From Amphibalanus amphitrite (taxonomy: Eukaryota > Arthropoda > Thecostraca > Balanomorpha > Balanidae): a DNA stretch of 64,000 bases. The number at the start of each line of letters is the position of its first letter. The stretch's first letter is position 1. The position numbers and the translations under genes are program-made. The DNA lies in the NCBI RefSeq assembly GCF_019059575.1, contig NW_024881669.1, forward strand, positions 827,080-891,079, written 5' to 3'. Under the pieces are notes generated by a model. The model was not told where the DNA came from. It did no database searches and saw nothing but the letters and a program-made list of their open reading frames with translations. Positions 44,133-56,303 of this stretch are shown in pieces.

Positions 44133-45071
44133 ACAAAATACTGACGATAAATTATTTCCTTCTTGTGCATTCAATGACTTTTTTTTTGCAAAATGATAGA
44201 ATCTGCAAGTACCTGTATTTAACCGGCGACGGAATACACAGTCTATTGCACCAAATACATGGCAAAATCCACCAGTCATTCGCCTTTCGATCACGGTCAC
44301 AAGTTGTCCATTCAACAGTAGCGGCTCGAAAGTCGAAACCATCGTCGGCACGACACAACGTGTCAATATAAAAGTGGTGCGCACGACAAATGCCAAACTT
44401 CACATGGGGTGTCCAAAATCAATCCAACCTGATCTCACAAGTGGAACAGTGGCCATCGGCTCAAAACGGCCAATATCACTAACACACGGCAGCAAAACGG
44501 GCACCAAAAGGATGTAAGTCAGTAGACACGGACAAAAGTCAATGCCATCTGATAACAAGGCCAATATTCGACATCTTTCCAACAAGCATCGTCTTATAAT
44601 GGCATGACAACGAACTTTCACGAAAAAAATTGACAATTCACACGGATCGACTGCGATTCACTCTTTCGACATCAATTCGCCCTGATCACCGTTTGACTCC
44701 CGTGTCGCCGGGGTGCCGGTCGGCCGTCCCTGACGGGAGCGGACGGGCAGTGTGCGCCGAGTCCGAGCGTCAGAAACGGCCAGCAGCTGTGGCTCACTGC
44801 GCCCGGCACCTGCAGCCAGTGGCCGCTCTGTACCCATCGAGCAGACACCGGACCTTACAACCCCGCCCCTCCCCACCTCTCTCACACACACACCGACACA
44901 GCGCCCCAACTGTGCGACCCTACGTGGAACGACCGAATCAGTCGGCACCATGGCCCACTACCCCGTCACCACGGGAGGGCTCCCAACCAGTGGTAACCCG
45001 CCACCCGCCCATGGTGAGCAGACGCATATCGTTAGCATTCGTTATTCAGGCCTAACCGGTCGGCTGGAAGA
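44133..45071. other. Convergent intergenic region between the coiled-coil gene and MPC1
   Basis: Contains both 3' flanks. No repeat or RNA gene was recognised. Confidence 0.4.
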
Positions 45072-46522
45072 CTATTTCTGTCCGACGAATATCACCTTGT
45101 CCTTGGACTCGGGCACGACTGGAGCGGCGGCGGCGACCGGTGCCGGGTCGCTCTCCGCGGCCGGGGTCTCCGACACCGGGCCGGCCGCGGCCTCCTCCTC
45201 TGCCTTCGCCGCCAGCCGCCGGGCGCGACCGCCCAGATACTCGTAGTTGATAAAGCGGCCCAGCTGAAATAGAACGGCGTGACGTCACCAGTGACGTCAA
45301 AACAGCTGGGATACCAACGAGAGAACGGTGTTAAAGAGACGTTTGAGCGGGGCAATACAAAATCAGTTGTATTTCGCAAACACGTTGATCGACCATTTAA
45401 AAATAGATGGTCGGGACTGGCAGACTTCTCCACTGCTGATGAATGTCATGAGGCAACATGACAAGTTGCAGCATTCGATCACGGTATTATTGCGCAAACA
45501 CTGCAGGACAGGCTCATGCTACACATTACGTACTGGCCAATAAACATTGGGGACGACCGCGTGGGCCGCTCAGGCGTCTGGACTCTGTCGCGACGTGAGG
45601 CACCAGACAGGGACTGTGTCGCCATACCTGGGTCAGTTGAGCGCACTCGTTGGTGAAGTGGCAGGCGAACAGCAGGAGGTTGCGCGGCTGCACCATCCAA
45701 GCAAAGCGCATGAACACGGCGCTGTAGCACGTCAGTGCTGAAATGGGAGCGATGAACGTTCATCAGAGCGGCATAACTCGAAGGTAGCTAAATGGGCTAT
45801 AGGAAACCGCTATAATTTGGAGAATCAAAACCCAGCTGTTTCATAAATATGAAATTACCCAGTACCAGTGCTCGTGCCTCCTGCGGCACAAAGCGATTCG
45901 GTGAACACGGGCCAGTTTTCGATTCACGGCGACTGATCGCTCAGAGCCGAAACACTCAACCGGGTCCGAAGCCGTCTCGGCATTTTACGAACCCGTCTCT
46001 CTTGATTAAATGTAGGAACACAGATAAGCTGGGCAATTCACAAAATGATGTATACACTAGGTCACCCTCCCGCGCCTACCGGCGCTAATCGTCGTATATA
46101 GAAAACCCTGCCCGTCCTAGGTCACCCTCCCGCTCCTACCGGCTTTAATCGTCGTTTGAACATCTATATAGAAATCCCTGCCCGTCCCGTCCATAATGCC
46201 CGCTTCTCTCTCTCTGTCTCTCTGTGTCTCTGTGTCTCTGTGTCTCTGTGTCTCTGTGTCTCTGTGTCTCTGTGTCTCTGTGTCTCTGTGTCTCTGTGTC
46301 TCTGTGTCTCTGTGTCTCTGTGTCTCTGTGTCTCTGTGTCTCTGTGTCTCTGTGTCTCTGTGTCTCTGTGTCTCTGTGTCTCTGTGTCTCTGTGTCTCTG
46401 TGTCTCTGTGTCTCTGTGTCTCTGTGTCTCTGTGTCTCTGTGTCTCTGTGTCTCTGTGTCTCTGTGTCTCTGTGTCTCTGTGTCTCTGTGTCTCTGTGTC
46501 TCTGTGTCTCTGTGTCTCTGTG

Positions 46523-46614
<92 letters not shown>

Positions 46615-47208
46615 TGTCGATCACTGATCCAATCGTATGCTTACTTACCCCTCCCCATCCGTCTCTCTCCCTCCTCTCCCCGTCTCCTTCATCGCACTTC
46701 TTCGCTCCCCTCCCTCCCTCCCTCCCTCCCTCCCTCGATTTCCTCCCCTTCCCTCCACTCCCTCCCTTCCCCTCCTCTCCCCTCCACTCCAATCCCCTCT
46801 TGGTACTGAAAAAAAAAGTACTGGCTAGTGGCTTCTTCCCCGCCCGCGCCGCAGATGCATATACGTTTTTATGTCCCAGTTCAAGACGCTATACGTATGT
46901 ATATTGGTACGCTCGTAATAGGTCACCCTCCCGCGCCTACCGGCGCTAATCGTCGTTTGAACTATTTATATACACTGTGGTTTGAACATATATAAATCCC
47001 TGCCCGTCCTAGGTCACCCCCCCCCCCCGCGCTTACCGGCGCTAATATTCGTTTGAACATCTATATAGAAATCCCTGCCCGTCTTAAGTCACCCTCCCGC
47101 GCCTACCGGCGCTAATCGTCGTTTGAACATCTATATAGAAATCCCTGCCCGTCCCGTCCATAATCCCGTCCATAATGCCCGCTTTTTCTCTCTCTTTCTC
47201 TCTCTCTC

Positions 47209-47287
<79 letters not shown>

Positions 47288-50200
47288 TTTCCTTTCCCTT
47301 TCTCACTCCCTCCCTGCGCCTCCATCCCTCTTCCCTCCCTCCTCTCCGCTCTCTGACTTTGTCGATCACTGATCCAATCGTATGCTTACTTACCCCTCCC
47401 CATCCGTCTCTCTCCCTCCTCTCCCCGTCTCCTTCATCGCACTTCTTCGCTCCCCCATCCCTCCCTCCCTCCCTCCCTCGATTTCCTCCCCTTCCCTCCA
47501 CTCCCTCCCTTCCCCTCCTCTCCCCTCCACTCCAATCCCCTCTTGGTACTGAAAAAAGTACTGGCTAGTGGCTTCTTCCCCGCCCGCGCCGCAGATACAT
47601 ATAAGTTTTTATGTCCCAGCTCAAGACGCTATACGTATATTGGTACGCTCGTAATACTAAACATGATCGCTATTTTTTTCAGTATTTTGTGGAATTCTGT
47701 GACTAACCTATCCCAAATCTGAGTGACTCGCCCCGACCCTCCCCCGCCTTCCTCCCTCTGCACCCCCCCCCCCCCTGGACCCACCACTCACGATCGGTAA
47801 TGTTTTCAGTGCTAAAGATATAATTATGCCTGCTCTGTTTCCGTCTCCGTCTTCCCTTTCTGCCTTTGTCTCTACTCTCTGTATCTGTCTCGTCTCGGAT
47901 TCCATCCCCATCTCCGTCCCAGTTCCCGTCCCAGCTCCAATTCCCGCTCCCGCTCCCGCTCTCTTTCTCCGTCCCCGTCTTCATCCCCCTCCCGCTGACC
48001 GCTTCATCTCCGTCTCCGCCTCTGTCTCTGTCTCTGTATCTGTCTGGTCTCCGATTCCGTCGCCGTCTCCGTCCCCGTTCCCGCGCTCCCGCTCCCGCTC
48101 TCTTTGTCTCCGTCTCCGTCCCTGCTCCTCCACTACTGGCCGCTACATCTCCGTCTCCGTCTTCGTCTCCGTCCTGTCCCCGTGCCCTTCACCGTCCCCA
48201 CTAAACATAATCGATAATCTTGTCAGTATTTTGTGGAATTCTGTAACCAACCTATCCCAAATCTAGGTACCTCGCCTCCCCCCCCCCCCCCGCCCGCCAC
48301 TCAGGATCGGTAATGTAGTTATTCGTAGCGGCCGAGTGCTGCAACAAAGCTGTAAGCGCATTTTAAAAACGTCTTTCGGCTCCATCCTCTGTACTTGTTC
48401 TCTCCCCGACTCAATCATTTGCTCACTTGCCCTTCCTTCTCTCCCTCCATCATTTCTTTACCCCCTTCCCATGGCTGTATCATGCCGCATTCCCGCTGTC
48501 CGGCAGCGGCCGCTCTGACGGCACCGCAGTAACCGCACCAACCCCTCCGCCCGCTCGCCCCACACTGCGCCGCCGCCGGCCCGTGACTGCGGCCGGTCGG
48601 TCACGTGAGGACCGCAGCGACCTCTACGGGGTCGCGACCCTAGCGGCCGGGTACTGCAACTAAAGATGGAAGTACGTTTTAAAAACACCCCGAGCTGGAA
48701 TCGAACCAGCGACCCATACCCCAGAAATCCACCACTCTACCAGCTGAGCCATCAAGGACGCAAGAGTTCACGCTTTGAATAAGCCATGGTACTCTGCACG
48801 GCTTGATGACATGGTCTGGTGCGTATTGCGGTGTTTTACGGCGAAGTGGTTGGGAGCAAATTTGGTTTTAAATGAAGGTTATACGCCATGTTTCTTGACC
48901 AAATTTTCAGAACAAGAGGGCAAAAGCAAGACAGTAGGCTGGAATTGGTTGTCCAGCGGCGACATGCACGTTTTATGATTGGCGATCGCCGGTCGTGTGA
49001 GCTGACGTCACGCAGACAGTCAGCGCCATCTCTGGAGCGTCTGGCGACATAGTCGAGGGGCCGAGTTTGGCTATTTGGGGGGTGCAAATGCGATTAAAAA
49101 TGTGCCGCGCACATAGCCACGATCGAGAGCTGTCGATTGGTGGTTGAATCGTGTCTGTAGGTGGTGTGGTTTGGGCGGTTATCCCAAAAAACTGAAACGC
49201 TTCACGTATTATTTATTGTCGATATATGTAACCAGCATTTAGTGGACCTCACCAAACGTCATTTTTCCCGATATGATTTCCGGGTCTTTCTTGATGTCGG
49301 CTAGTGCTGCCAGCGGAATGCCCCAGTTGGCCACAGGCCCCCAAAAATGGGTGCTGCGAACACAATGGAGCACCTGTCAGTTTGTCATGGCATTGTGATG
49401 AATGCCTGGCTCCGTTGACATCAGTGATATGAGGCACAATCAATAATAAACAGCACTGACAATAACTAAGACACAGTAGTCTGATGTTGCATTCAGCTGT
49501 TGCTGTATTCTGAGGACTGGCATTGTACCCAGGACAGCCAAAACTTAACCCGCGACCTGGTGGGGGGGGGGGGGGGCTATTTTTTTGCCCCCATCCAGAC
49601 TTTTCGATATATCTCCAGAACCGCTGCGCCGATCGTCACCAAACTTTCAGTACCCTCCCGGACATCAATTTTACACATTGTGACCAAAAATTTTTCCAAA
49701 TGACGTCAGAGTGACGTCATGTTCTGCCGTTTTCGACCCAAAAAAAAAAGGGTTTCGCGGGAAGAGCTGTCAGGCCTATAGCTTTGCAAATACAGAAAAA
49801 TGATAAAAGACATAAAAGCTGTAGAATGAACAGGGCTACAAAACTGCTATCTCGGATTTTTGAGATTTTTGGATTTTGACCCCAAAAATCAAATTTTTTT
49901 TTTTTGGATATGATAATCGAAAAATCCAAAAAGTTTTTTTGGATTTCGCAAAAACCGGAATATATGTGATAGTCCTTACCGCCTTCCATCCACATATTGA
50001 ATTTGAGATTGATACCTCTTTTTTTGGCGAAGTTATAGCGAAAAAAACTGTTCAAAATTGATGACGTCAAATTTTCCAACTCAATTTTTAGCAATTCTAG
50101 ACCCCGTAGCGCAAAACAAAGACCACCATTAGACTCCCCGTGACGAGCTGCATCGAATCAATACCCATTTTATGCAAAAGTATCAACTTTAAAATTTGAC

Positions 50201-51206
50201 CTTTTTTGGCCTGACCTTGACCTGACCTTGACCTGCACTTCACCAGAAAGTGACCTAAGCCGTACCTGATAGTCTTATAACCAACACCATTGAGTTGGAA
50301 ATGAAAAATTGGCCATAAAACATGCATCACACAACCATAGTACCTAAAGTTGGGCTCATGTGACCTGACCTGTGACCCTTGGTGACCTGACCTGTGACCT
50401 GAACTGGTATTGTCAGTGACCTCTAATAGCAACATATCTACTAGGCAACTGACGCCCTATCGCTGATTCTCGACAAAATGCGTTTTCCTCGGTGTTATAG
50501 CGCATTCCCCAGAAGACCCGTGAACGGTGAAACATTTCATCTTTGAACTGACCTGTGACGTCATCGGTGACCCCGAGGTCAATAAAATTTGGTTTCCTTC
50601 TACAAATTTGACAGGCCTTTCGAACGCCGTTTGAATTTTGCGGATCCGTCCAGTAGTTTCGGAGATACGAGGGGGGGGCAAAAAATAGCCCCCCCCCCAC
50701 CAGGTCGCGTTATAAACAGACCCCACCAGGGCGCGGGTTAAGCAGCTGATGAGGCCTACAGCAAATTGAAGATAACCTTAATGAAGCACATAGTGCATGT
50801 ACTTGTATGAGCATGGAAGACTAGCTCTAAAAAGCAAGAAAGAACATTACCCAACTACATGAGCCTACTGCAGTTAGCACAAAATTACATTTGTAATGTA
50901 GCTTTTGAAAGCTTTTAGGTACTGACTTTAGGAAGGCTTATTTGGTCGAATATCTAACAGATGCAGGATTAATGATTATGTTGGATCATCTTGTCAGTGT
51001 GCTGATGTCGGCTATCCTTTTAATCCTTTTAATCAGTTTTAACAATCTCAAATATAAATGTTAGGCATCAGGACATTACAGGCAGACCTGTCGCCACTAA
51101 GAAGCATGCACACAAACAGCAATCAAACTTACCTCATAAAATAATCCCTGGTTTCCTTGCTCTTTATGACATCCATAATTTTCTTTGTAATTCTTGAAGC
51201 TGCCAT
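45072..51206 (-). CDS. MPC1: MPC1, mitochondrial pyruvate carrier subunit 1, with an extended C-terminus
   Basis: Inner-membrane protein that pairs with MPC2 to import pyruvate into the matrix. Exons (- strand): 51206-51133, 49353-49253, 45737-45628, 45263-45072; phases fit exactly for 158 residues. Conserved blocks: [19 protein letters not shown] (the first M spans the exon 1/2 junction), [40 protein letters not shown] and TNECAQLTQ. Family members are usually about 105-110 residues. Here the last exon adds about 50 residues rich in Ala, Glu and Pro, ending [10 protein letters not shown]. The exons lie in introns of 1.8, 3.5 and 0.36 kb. The first holds a piggyBac-like element; the second holds microsatellites and a tRNA-like sequence. 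Confidence 0.95.
46050..47165. repeat. ~70-bp minisatellite interspersed with microsatellites and a larger duplication
   Basis: The unit (A/T)AGGTCACCCTCCCGCGCCTACCGGCGCTAATCGTCGTTTGAACATCTATATAGAAATCCCTGCCCGTC occurs, complete or partial, starting near 46060, 46118, 46918, 47009 and 47085. It brackets the TC-rich microsatellite. A larger direct duplication (about 46140-46960 and about 47105-47660, sharing GACTTTGTCGATCACTGATC and downstream TCCCTCCCT and TACTGGCTAGTGG) carries the unit with it. Confidence 0.85.
46203..46609. repeat. (TCTCTGTG)n followed by (TC)n microsatellite
   Basis: About 40 almost perfect copies of the octamer TCTCTGTG (46210-46530) pass directly into about 38 TC dinucleotides. 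A second (TC)n block lies at about 47180-47285 in the duplicated copy. The array makes long spurious reading frames in all phases. Confidence 0.97.
47690..48330. repeat. Duplicated AT-rich block around CTCCGTCTCCGTCCC-rich DNA
   Basis: AGTATTTTGTGGAATTCTGT ... CCTATCCCAAATCT ... GATCGGTAATGT appears at about 47682-47800 and again at about 48226-48315. Between the two copies is an irregular (CTCCGT/TCCCGC)n tract. Confidence 0.75.
48687..48758 (-). tRNA. tRNA-like gene or tRNA-derived SINE head (probable pseudogene)
   Basis: On the - strand it starts CCTTGATGGCTCAGCTGG. It has a good A box (TGGCTCAGCTGGTAGAG), a perfect B box (GGTTCGATTCC), a paired T stem (GCTGG/CCAGC) and TGTTTTT, a Pol III stop, immediately 3'. 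It aligns best with tRNA-Tyr, but the anticodon stem (GTGGA/GGTAT) barely pairs and the acceptor stem is one base short with G-U pairs. The loop would read UCU. The sequence just 3' (TTTTTAAAACGTAC ... GTTGCAGTA) has a second copy near 48330-48372, as expected if it belongs to a SINE. Confidence 0.55.
49549..50737. mobile_element. piggyBac-like nonautonomous TTAA element
   Basis: The ends CCCGCGACCTGGTGGGG and CCCCACCAGGGCGCGGG are imperfect terminal inverted repeats starting CCC, flanked by TTAA at 49545-49548 and 50738-50741, the target and end bases typical of piggyBac. A second nested inverted match (GGGGGGCTATTTTTTTGCCCCC near 49565, mirrored near 50678) extends the arms. The 1.19-kb interior is non-coding, with TGACCT-rich tracts. 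It lies in MPC1 intron 1. Confidence 0.88.
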
Positions 51207-52990
51207 GTTTGGAGAGCTGAGTAGAGGAGCACCTGCCAAATATGATTTAATGTAGGCGTAACTGATCCCATGTGTCATGGTTAATATTTAGTTCACTAAC
51301 TCATGCAAATGTCAATGAAAAATGGGGGAAAATATGATAAATATAGAGGTAAATGTGATCTTTTCAAAATATTGACTTTAAAGACATAATAATATTGTTT
51401 CTGAAAATAAGTGTCTGTCTATATAACCACCTTTTATTTGAATTCTATAGTGAGAAACTTTGCAGATATGAAACTTAACTTACTTTTGTTACCTATTTAC
51501 ACCCAGTTCCATTTCCAAGGCAATTTGCATTTTGCATTGGCACATTCTAAGTAAGCATTAAACCTATTATGATTTAAAGACATGTAAACAAAAAGCCAGA
51601 ATGAAGTTTCTTGTACTTTTAATCAAAAAGTGCAAAAGCTAGAGGGATAATCCAATTTGAGGCCCTTCAAAATAAAAGTCACAATTTTGCTTATGTTTCC
51701 ATGGAAATGGGCACTGACACCTGGTAGCTACAGGCAGGGAGCTACCAGGGAGCTCTGGCACTGGGGGAGGGGTCATGGGGGTCCAGACCAAATATTTTCA
51801 CTTCCGTAAAGCAGCCTTATTTATAAAGGAGTGTATTTTTTTGGTTGGACCACTAAGTCCTGAAACCATGGCAGAGCTGAGGCTGCAGGCAGGTACCTGA
51901 AGCTGCAGGCAACAAATAATGTTCTGAGGACTTGAGGAGCCAGGGCCCTGGCCTCTTGGGAACAAATGTATCTTCCCAGCTCAGTGGTTTGTGTTGTTTG
52001 TCTGCATCAGTTGTCAGGTTAATGAATATGTTGCATTCTCATCATCACAGGCAAAGGTCAAGCACAGGTCACAGGAGCAAAAACCCAGCATTTGAGCTAC
52101 ACCTTCACAGTTCCCTTAGGTGAAAAGAGCGAATATTGACAATTTAATGGACATGGTATATTCAATGTTGAGAGCATGGAGCATTCCAGACATATTCCGC
52201 GTGTCTGGAATATTCCACAGTCAGATTCCACGTGGAATGTGCCTCTCCGAACGCACCATTGCAGGTAACCTACAGTGATAAACCACCGCACCAATCATGG
52301 GCAATTAATAATAATTAATAATTGATGCTAAGCACAAGCATGCTTAATAGCACTAATTAATACCATATGCACCAACTTACTAAGCAATAGCGTTACCTTT
52401 CAGTCGGTTTATTTGATTTGATATACCCTCAGCCACCCTTGAGTCCCCTGCTTGAGTGTAGCCAGTAACAGTTGGTAGCATTAGGCCAAATGGGCGCTCA
52501 AAAACTACTACCCCATAGGGTTTCCATGTTAAATTGACCTTTTTCAAGCGAGCCTCACACGTAAGCTAAAATATAAATTGCCAATATTATTGTGGGGAAA
52601 GGTAGCTTCAAGCCTCTCCTACAACCTTTCTATCAAGCGTTTTTCGATGCGGAGGCCATAACAGGTCCAAAAAGCATTGGGCGCTGCCCAAGGCAAGGCC
52701 CTATATACCAGGTAGGGTCGTCCGGCGATTCTACCTTTTCGTGACGTCAGCTCGTGACGTCATTTGGAGTCAAGTCTCGAAGCCCCGTTCAATCCCCATG
52801 TAAATGAGCGATTTTCGAAGCACTGTAGAATGAAGTCTGCACAAAATATATCAAACCTAAGTATCTTATCTGAAAGAGCAGACAATTTTCTGCAAGTTAT
52901 CTATTACGTGTTTTTCGCTAAATCTTTTGCTTTTTTCACAAAAGCGTAAAATGTCCCCCCATGTCTCCGCAGCCTCCCTGCCGCCGGCCG
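51207..52990. other. 5' flank of MPC1, AT-rich intergenic
   Basis: Presumed MPC1 promoter near 51210-51400. No other gene or RNA was recognised. Confidence 0.4.
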
Positions 52991-52995
52991 CCGCG

Positions 52996-53070
52996 CGGTC
53001 GCGGTAGTGTAGTGGTTAGCGTGCCCGCGCAGTATTCCAAAGGTCCCGAGATCGAATCTATGCGGTGCGG
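52996..53070 (+). tRNA. tRNA-like sequence, probably a SINE head or tRNA pseudogene
   Basis: GGTAGTGTAGTGGTTAGCGT is a good A-box/D-arm of Glu/Asp/Gly type, and GAGATCGAATCTA about 35 bp downstream is a diverged B box/T arm. The acceptor and anticodon stems do not pair well. No obvious Pol III stop follows directly (ACTTTAATT). Confidence 0.45.
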
Positions 53071-53920
53071 AACTTTAATTGCAATTCCAAGCTGAATATA
53101 CGCACATTCATAATAAATTCTTATTCGTATAGCTAAACTGTCACCAAGCTATCCATATAAATTGACTTCACCCAAAATATCGGCAAGATTCTATTAAAAT
53201 ATAAATTCAAATATGGCGGCTTGGACTGCCGCGTGCGTTAGGCTCCGCCCATAGCTCCGCCCACATGCGTGACGTCATTCGTGTTAGTGGACACGCAGAG
53301 AGATAGGGGACGACATGGGCCTGGCCCAAGGTACCAAAAGCCCCTCCATGAGAGCACAAGTTCCTGCGCATGCGCACATTGCCTCAACCCTGTACTGGCG
53401 TACATCAGTGATACTGCTCACGGACTCGGTCAGCTAATCAGCGTCCCCGATTACATTAATAGATGTCGCTAGCATCACGTAAATCCTGCTTGCGAACACG
53501 TTTTAAGAATGAAACAGCTGCGCCATTTCCGCCTTCCATTGATTCCTTCCATCTTAGTATCAACTATACGCTTTTCAACTCAAACTTTAGACTAAGTTTT
53601 AAACTATGGTCAAGGCCCAGGTTGCACGGACTTATTTCTACTAAACCTACCAGAATATACTTTCACGGTTGATTATTTAAATAATTATTCAATCAAAGTT
53701 TCTTTATTATTATCTCGTAATCATTTATAGGCAATTTTATAAATCAACTTTCAATTTGCTTGCCTTTTACTAGCAAAATAACTTTTCTAGTATTGGGTCA
53801 ACATAGTGGTGTAGCAGTAGGAACCACATCTGGCAAAACCCCAATGCCTACATACAGCAGAAAAGCAGCCACCAGGTGTCGCCACAGTCGCCACTTGGTC
53901 GCCACACAGATGTCGCGCGC

Positions 53921-53979
53921 GGGTCCGTATCAAAGCGTCCAAAACCGCATGCGGTTTTGGACGCTTTGATGGTCCCCCG
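53921..53979. repeat. Perfectly palindromic remnant of the fold-back element
   Basis: GGGTCCGTATCAAAGCGTCC leads into CCAAAACCGCATGCGGTTTTGG, a 22-bp perfect palindrome, and exits through GACGCTTTGATGGTCCCCC. The two flanks are the two end types seen on the full fold-back copies, so this looks like a copy collapsed to its ends. Confidence 0.8.
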
Positions 53980-54828
53980 ATAAAGGCATATCCGTGGTCG
54001 AAAATAGCTGAGCCCCTCCCAATTTCCAACCACCGACCTCATAAGCAAAGGATGTAAGCGTAATCCTTAAGGGCGACTTTCCTATACATATCCGTACATA
54101 TGCGTCCTTATGGAAATCGGTAGTGTGGCGATTGGCGACGCGCGCGACGGGGGACCATCAAAGCGTCCAAAACCGCAGCATCCAAGGTACGTAACGTCCA
54201 CAACCGCAGCGTCCAAAGTACGCAACGTCCAAAAAAGTCCAAAATCGGGTATATAGGGAGCATTCACAACGTCCAAAACCGAAACATCCAAAACCGCAAC
54301 ATCCAAAACGTATAATCCAAAAACGCAACATCCAAGGACGCAGCATCCAAAGTACGCAACATCCAAAGTACGCAACATCCAAAGTACCGCATGCGGTTTT
54401 GGACGCTTTGATGGTCCCCCGATAAAGGCATATCCGTGGTCGAAAATAGCTGAGCCCCTCCCAATTTCCAACCACCGACCTCATAAGCAAAGGATGTAAG
54501 CGTAATCCTTAAGGGCGACTTTCCTATACATATCCGTACATATGCGTCCTTATGGAAATCGGTAGTGTGGCGATTGGCGACGCGCGCGACGGGGGACCAT
54601 CAAAGCGTCCAAAACCGCAGCATCCAAGGTACGTAACGTCCACAACCGCAGCGTCCAAAGTACGCAACGTCCAAAAAAGTCCAAAATCGGGTATATAGGG
54701 AGCATTCACAACGTCCAAAACCGAAACATCCAAAACCGCAACATCCAAAACGTATAATCCAAAAACGCAACATCCAAGGACGCAGCATCCAAAGTACGCA
54801 ACATCCAAAGTACGCAACATCCAAAGTA
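53945..54828. repeat. 442-bp tandem direct duplication
   Basis: 53945-54386 is repeated at 54387-54828 with no difference noticed by eye. The block includes GATAAAGGCATATCCGTGG (53979 and 54421), the spacer to GGGGGACCATCAAAGC, and most of the left minisatellite arm. The breakpoint falls in the palindromic CCGCATGCGG (53945 and 54387). Confidence 0.93.
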
Positions 54829-54875
54829 CGCAACATCCAAAGTACGCAACATCCAAAGTACGCAACATCCAAAAC

Positions 54876-55176
54876 CGTTAGGTTAGGTTAGGTTAGGCTA
54901 GGTTAGGTTAGGTTAGGCTAGGTTAGGTTAGGTTAGGTTTCCTTATCCCCGGTAGGCATTAATCAGTAGGTTAGGTTAGGTTAGGTTAGGTTAGGTTAGG
55001 TTAGGTTGGGTTTCCTTATCCCCGGTAGGCAAAAATCAGTAGGTTAGGTTAGGTTAGGTTAGGTTGGGTTAGGGATAGGCAAAAATCAGTAGGTTAGGTT
55101 AGATTAGGTTAGGTTGGGTTAGGGATAGGCAAAAATCAGGTTAGGTTCGGTTCGGTTAGGTTAGGTTAGGTTAGGT
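54876..55176 (+). repeat. Interstitial (TTAGG)n telomere-type array, left
   Basis: About 45 TTAGG units with occasional CTAGG, TTGGG and TTCGG variants, in four blocks separated by TTTCCTTATCCCCGGTAGGCATTAATCAG-type or AGGGATAGGCAAAAATCAG spacers. TTAGG is the ancestral arthropod telomere repeat. Confidence 0.95.
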
Positions 55177-55743
55177 TGGTTTTGGATGTTGCGTGCCTTG
55201 GATGTCATGGTCTTGGACGTTGTGGTTTTGGAGGTTAGGTACTTTGGATGTTGCGTTTCTTGGATGATACGTCTTTGGACGGTGCGGTTTTGGATGTTTC
55301 GGTTTTGGACTTTGTGAATGCCCCCTATAAACCCGATTTTGGACGTATTTTGGACGTTGCGTACTTTGGACGCTGCGGTTTTGGATGTTGCGTACTTTGG
55401 GTGCTGCGGTTTTGGACGCTTTGATACGGACCCGGACCAGCGTGGTCCCTATCTCTTAACCATTACGGGAGTCTGATGACGTCATCAGGCTTTCGAACGT
55501 CCGTTAAATGTTTGACTAAAACGTTTTGTAGCACGCGGTGGTATATGCTGCTTTGCGCGCAACAAATGCCGCACTTTCAAATAAAGTCGCTAGGAACAGC
55601 GGAGATCCCAAAAAGTAAACAAAAGTAAAAGTCTAATATCTTGAAAACCGGTGAATATTTTTCGATGAAATTTGGTAGATATTCGTTTTTGCACTTTTTG
55701 AACCGAGCGACATCACTTTCATGCCAATTCATTAACTTTTTTG

Positions 55744-55760
55744 AAGGTGGGAGGGTCCCT
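55744..55760. repeat. End of a TTAA-flanked MITE (diverged or solo)
   Basis: GAAGGTGGGAGGGTCCCT followed by TTAA (55761-55764) matches the right end of the 13130-13626 element with two changes. The left end was not found. Confidence 0.5.
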
Positions 55761-56303
55761 TTAATAATAATCATGTCATCCATCCTCGCCCACATAAAAA
55801 TTTTTTTAAATATATGTACCAGAAATAACATACTGACCATAGTCAGGGGGTGTCGAAGTCTAGTAGGAAAACCTGGCAAATTCCCTGCGTGACGTCACGT
55901 CGGGGATGACCGACGGCACCTTGCACTGAAAGATACGGCAGAACGGCTATTTTTGAAAAATGATTAAAAATACTTTTGTGCTGTTATGACGCATAAAACG
56001 CTTATCAGCATGTTCCTCATCATGTGATAAAGGCGGGTCCGTATCAAAGCGTCCAAAACCGCAGCACCCAAAGTACGCAACATCCAAAACCGCAGCGTCC
56101 AAAGTACGCAACGTCCAAAATACGTCCAAAATCGGGTTTATAGGGGGCATTCACAAAGTCCAAAACCGAAACATCCAAAACCGCAACGTCCAAAAACGTA
56201 TCATCCAAAAAACGCAACATCCAAAGACGCAACATCCAAAGCACGTAACCTCCAAAACCACAACGTCCAAGACCACGACATCCAAGGCACGCAACATCCA
56301 AAA

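Noticed and set aside
46156-46949. Long SLCLCVSV and RQRHRDTE repeat frames on both strands
   Set aside because: They are translations of the (TCTCTGTG)n/(TC)n microsatellite and have no gene features.
53945-54828. CRISPR-like array from regular CATCCAAA repeats
   Set aside because: Eukaryotic minisatellite with no unique spacers of constant length and no cas genes.
54082-54872. Repeated LDVAYFGCCVL frames
   Set aside because: 16-bp minisatellite read on the - strand. 16 is not a multiple of three, so the frame stays open only by composition.
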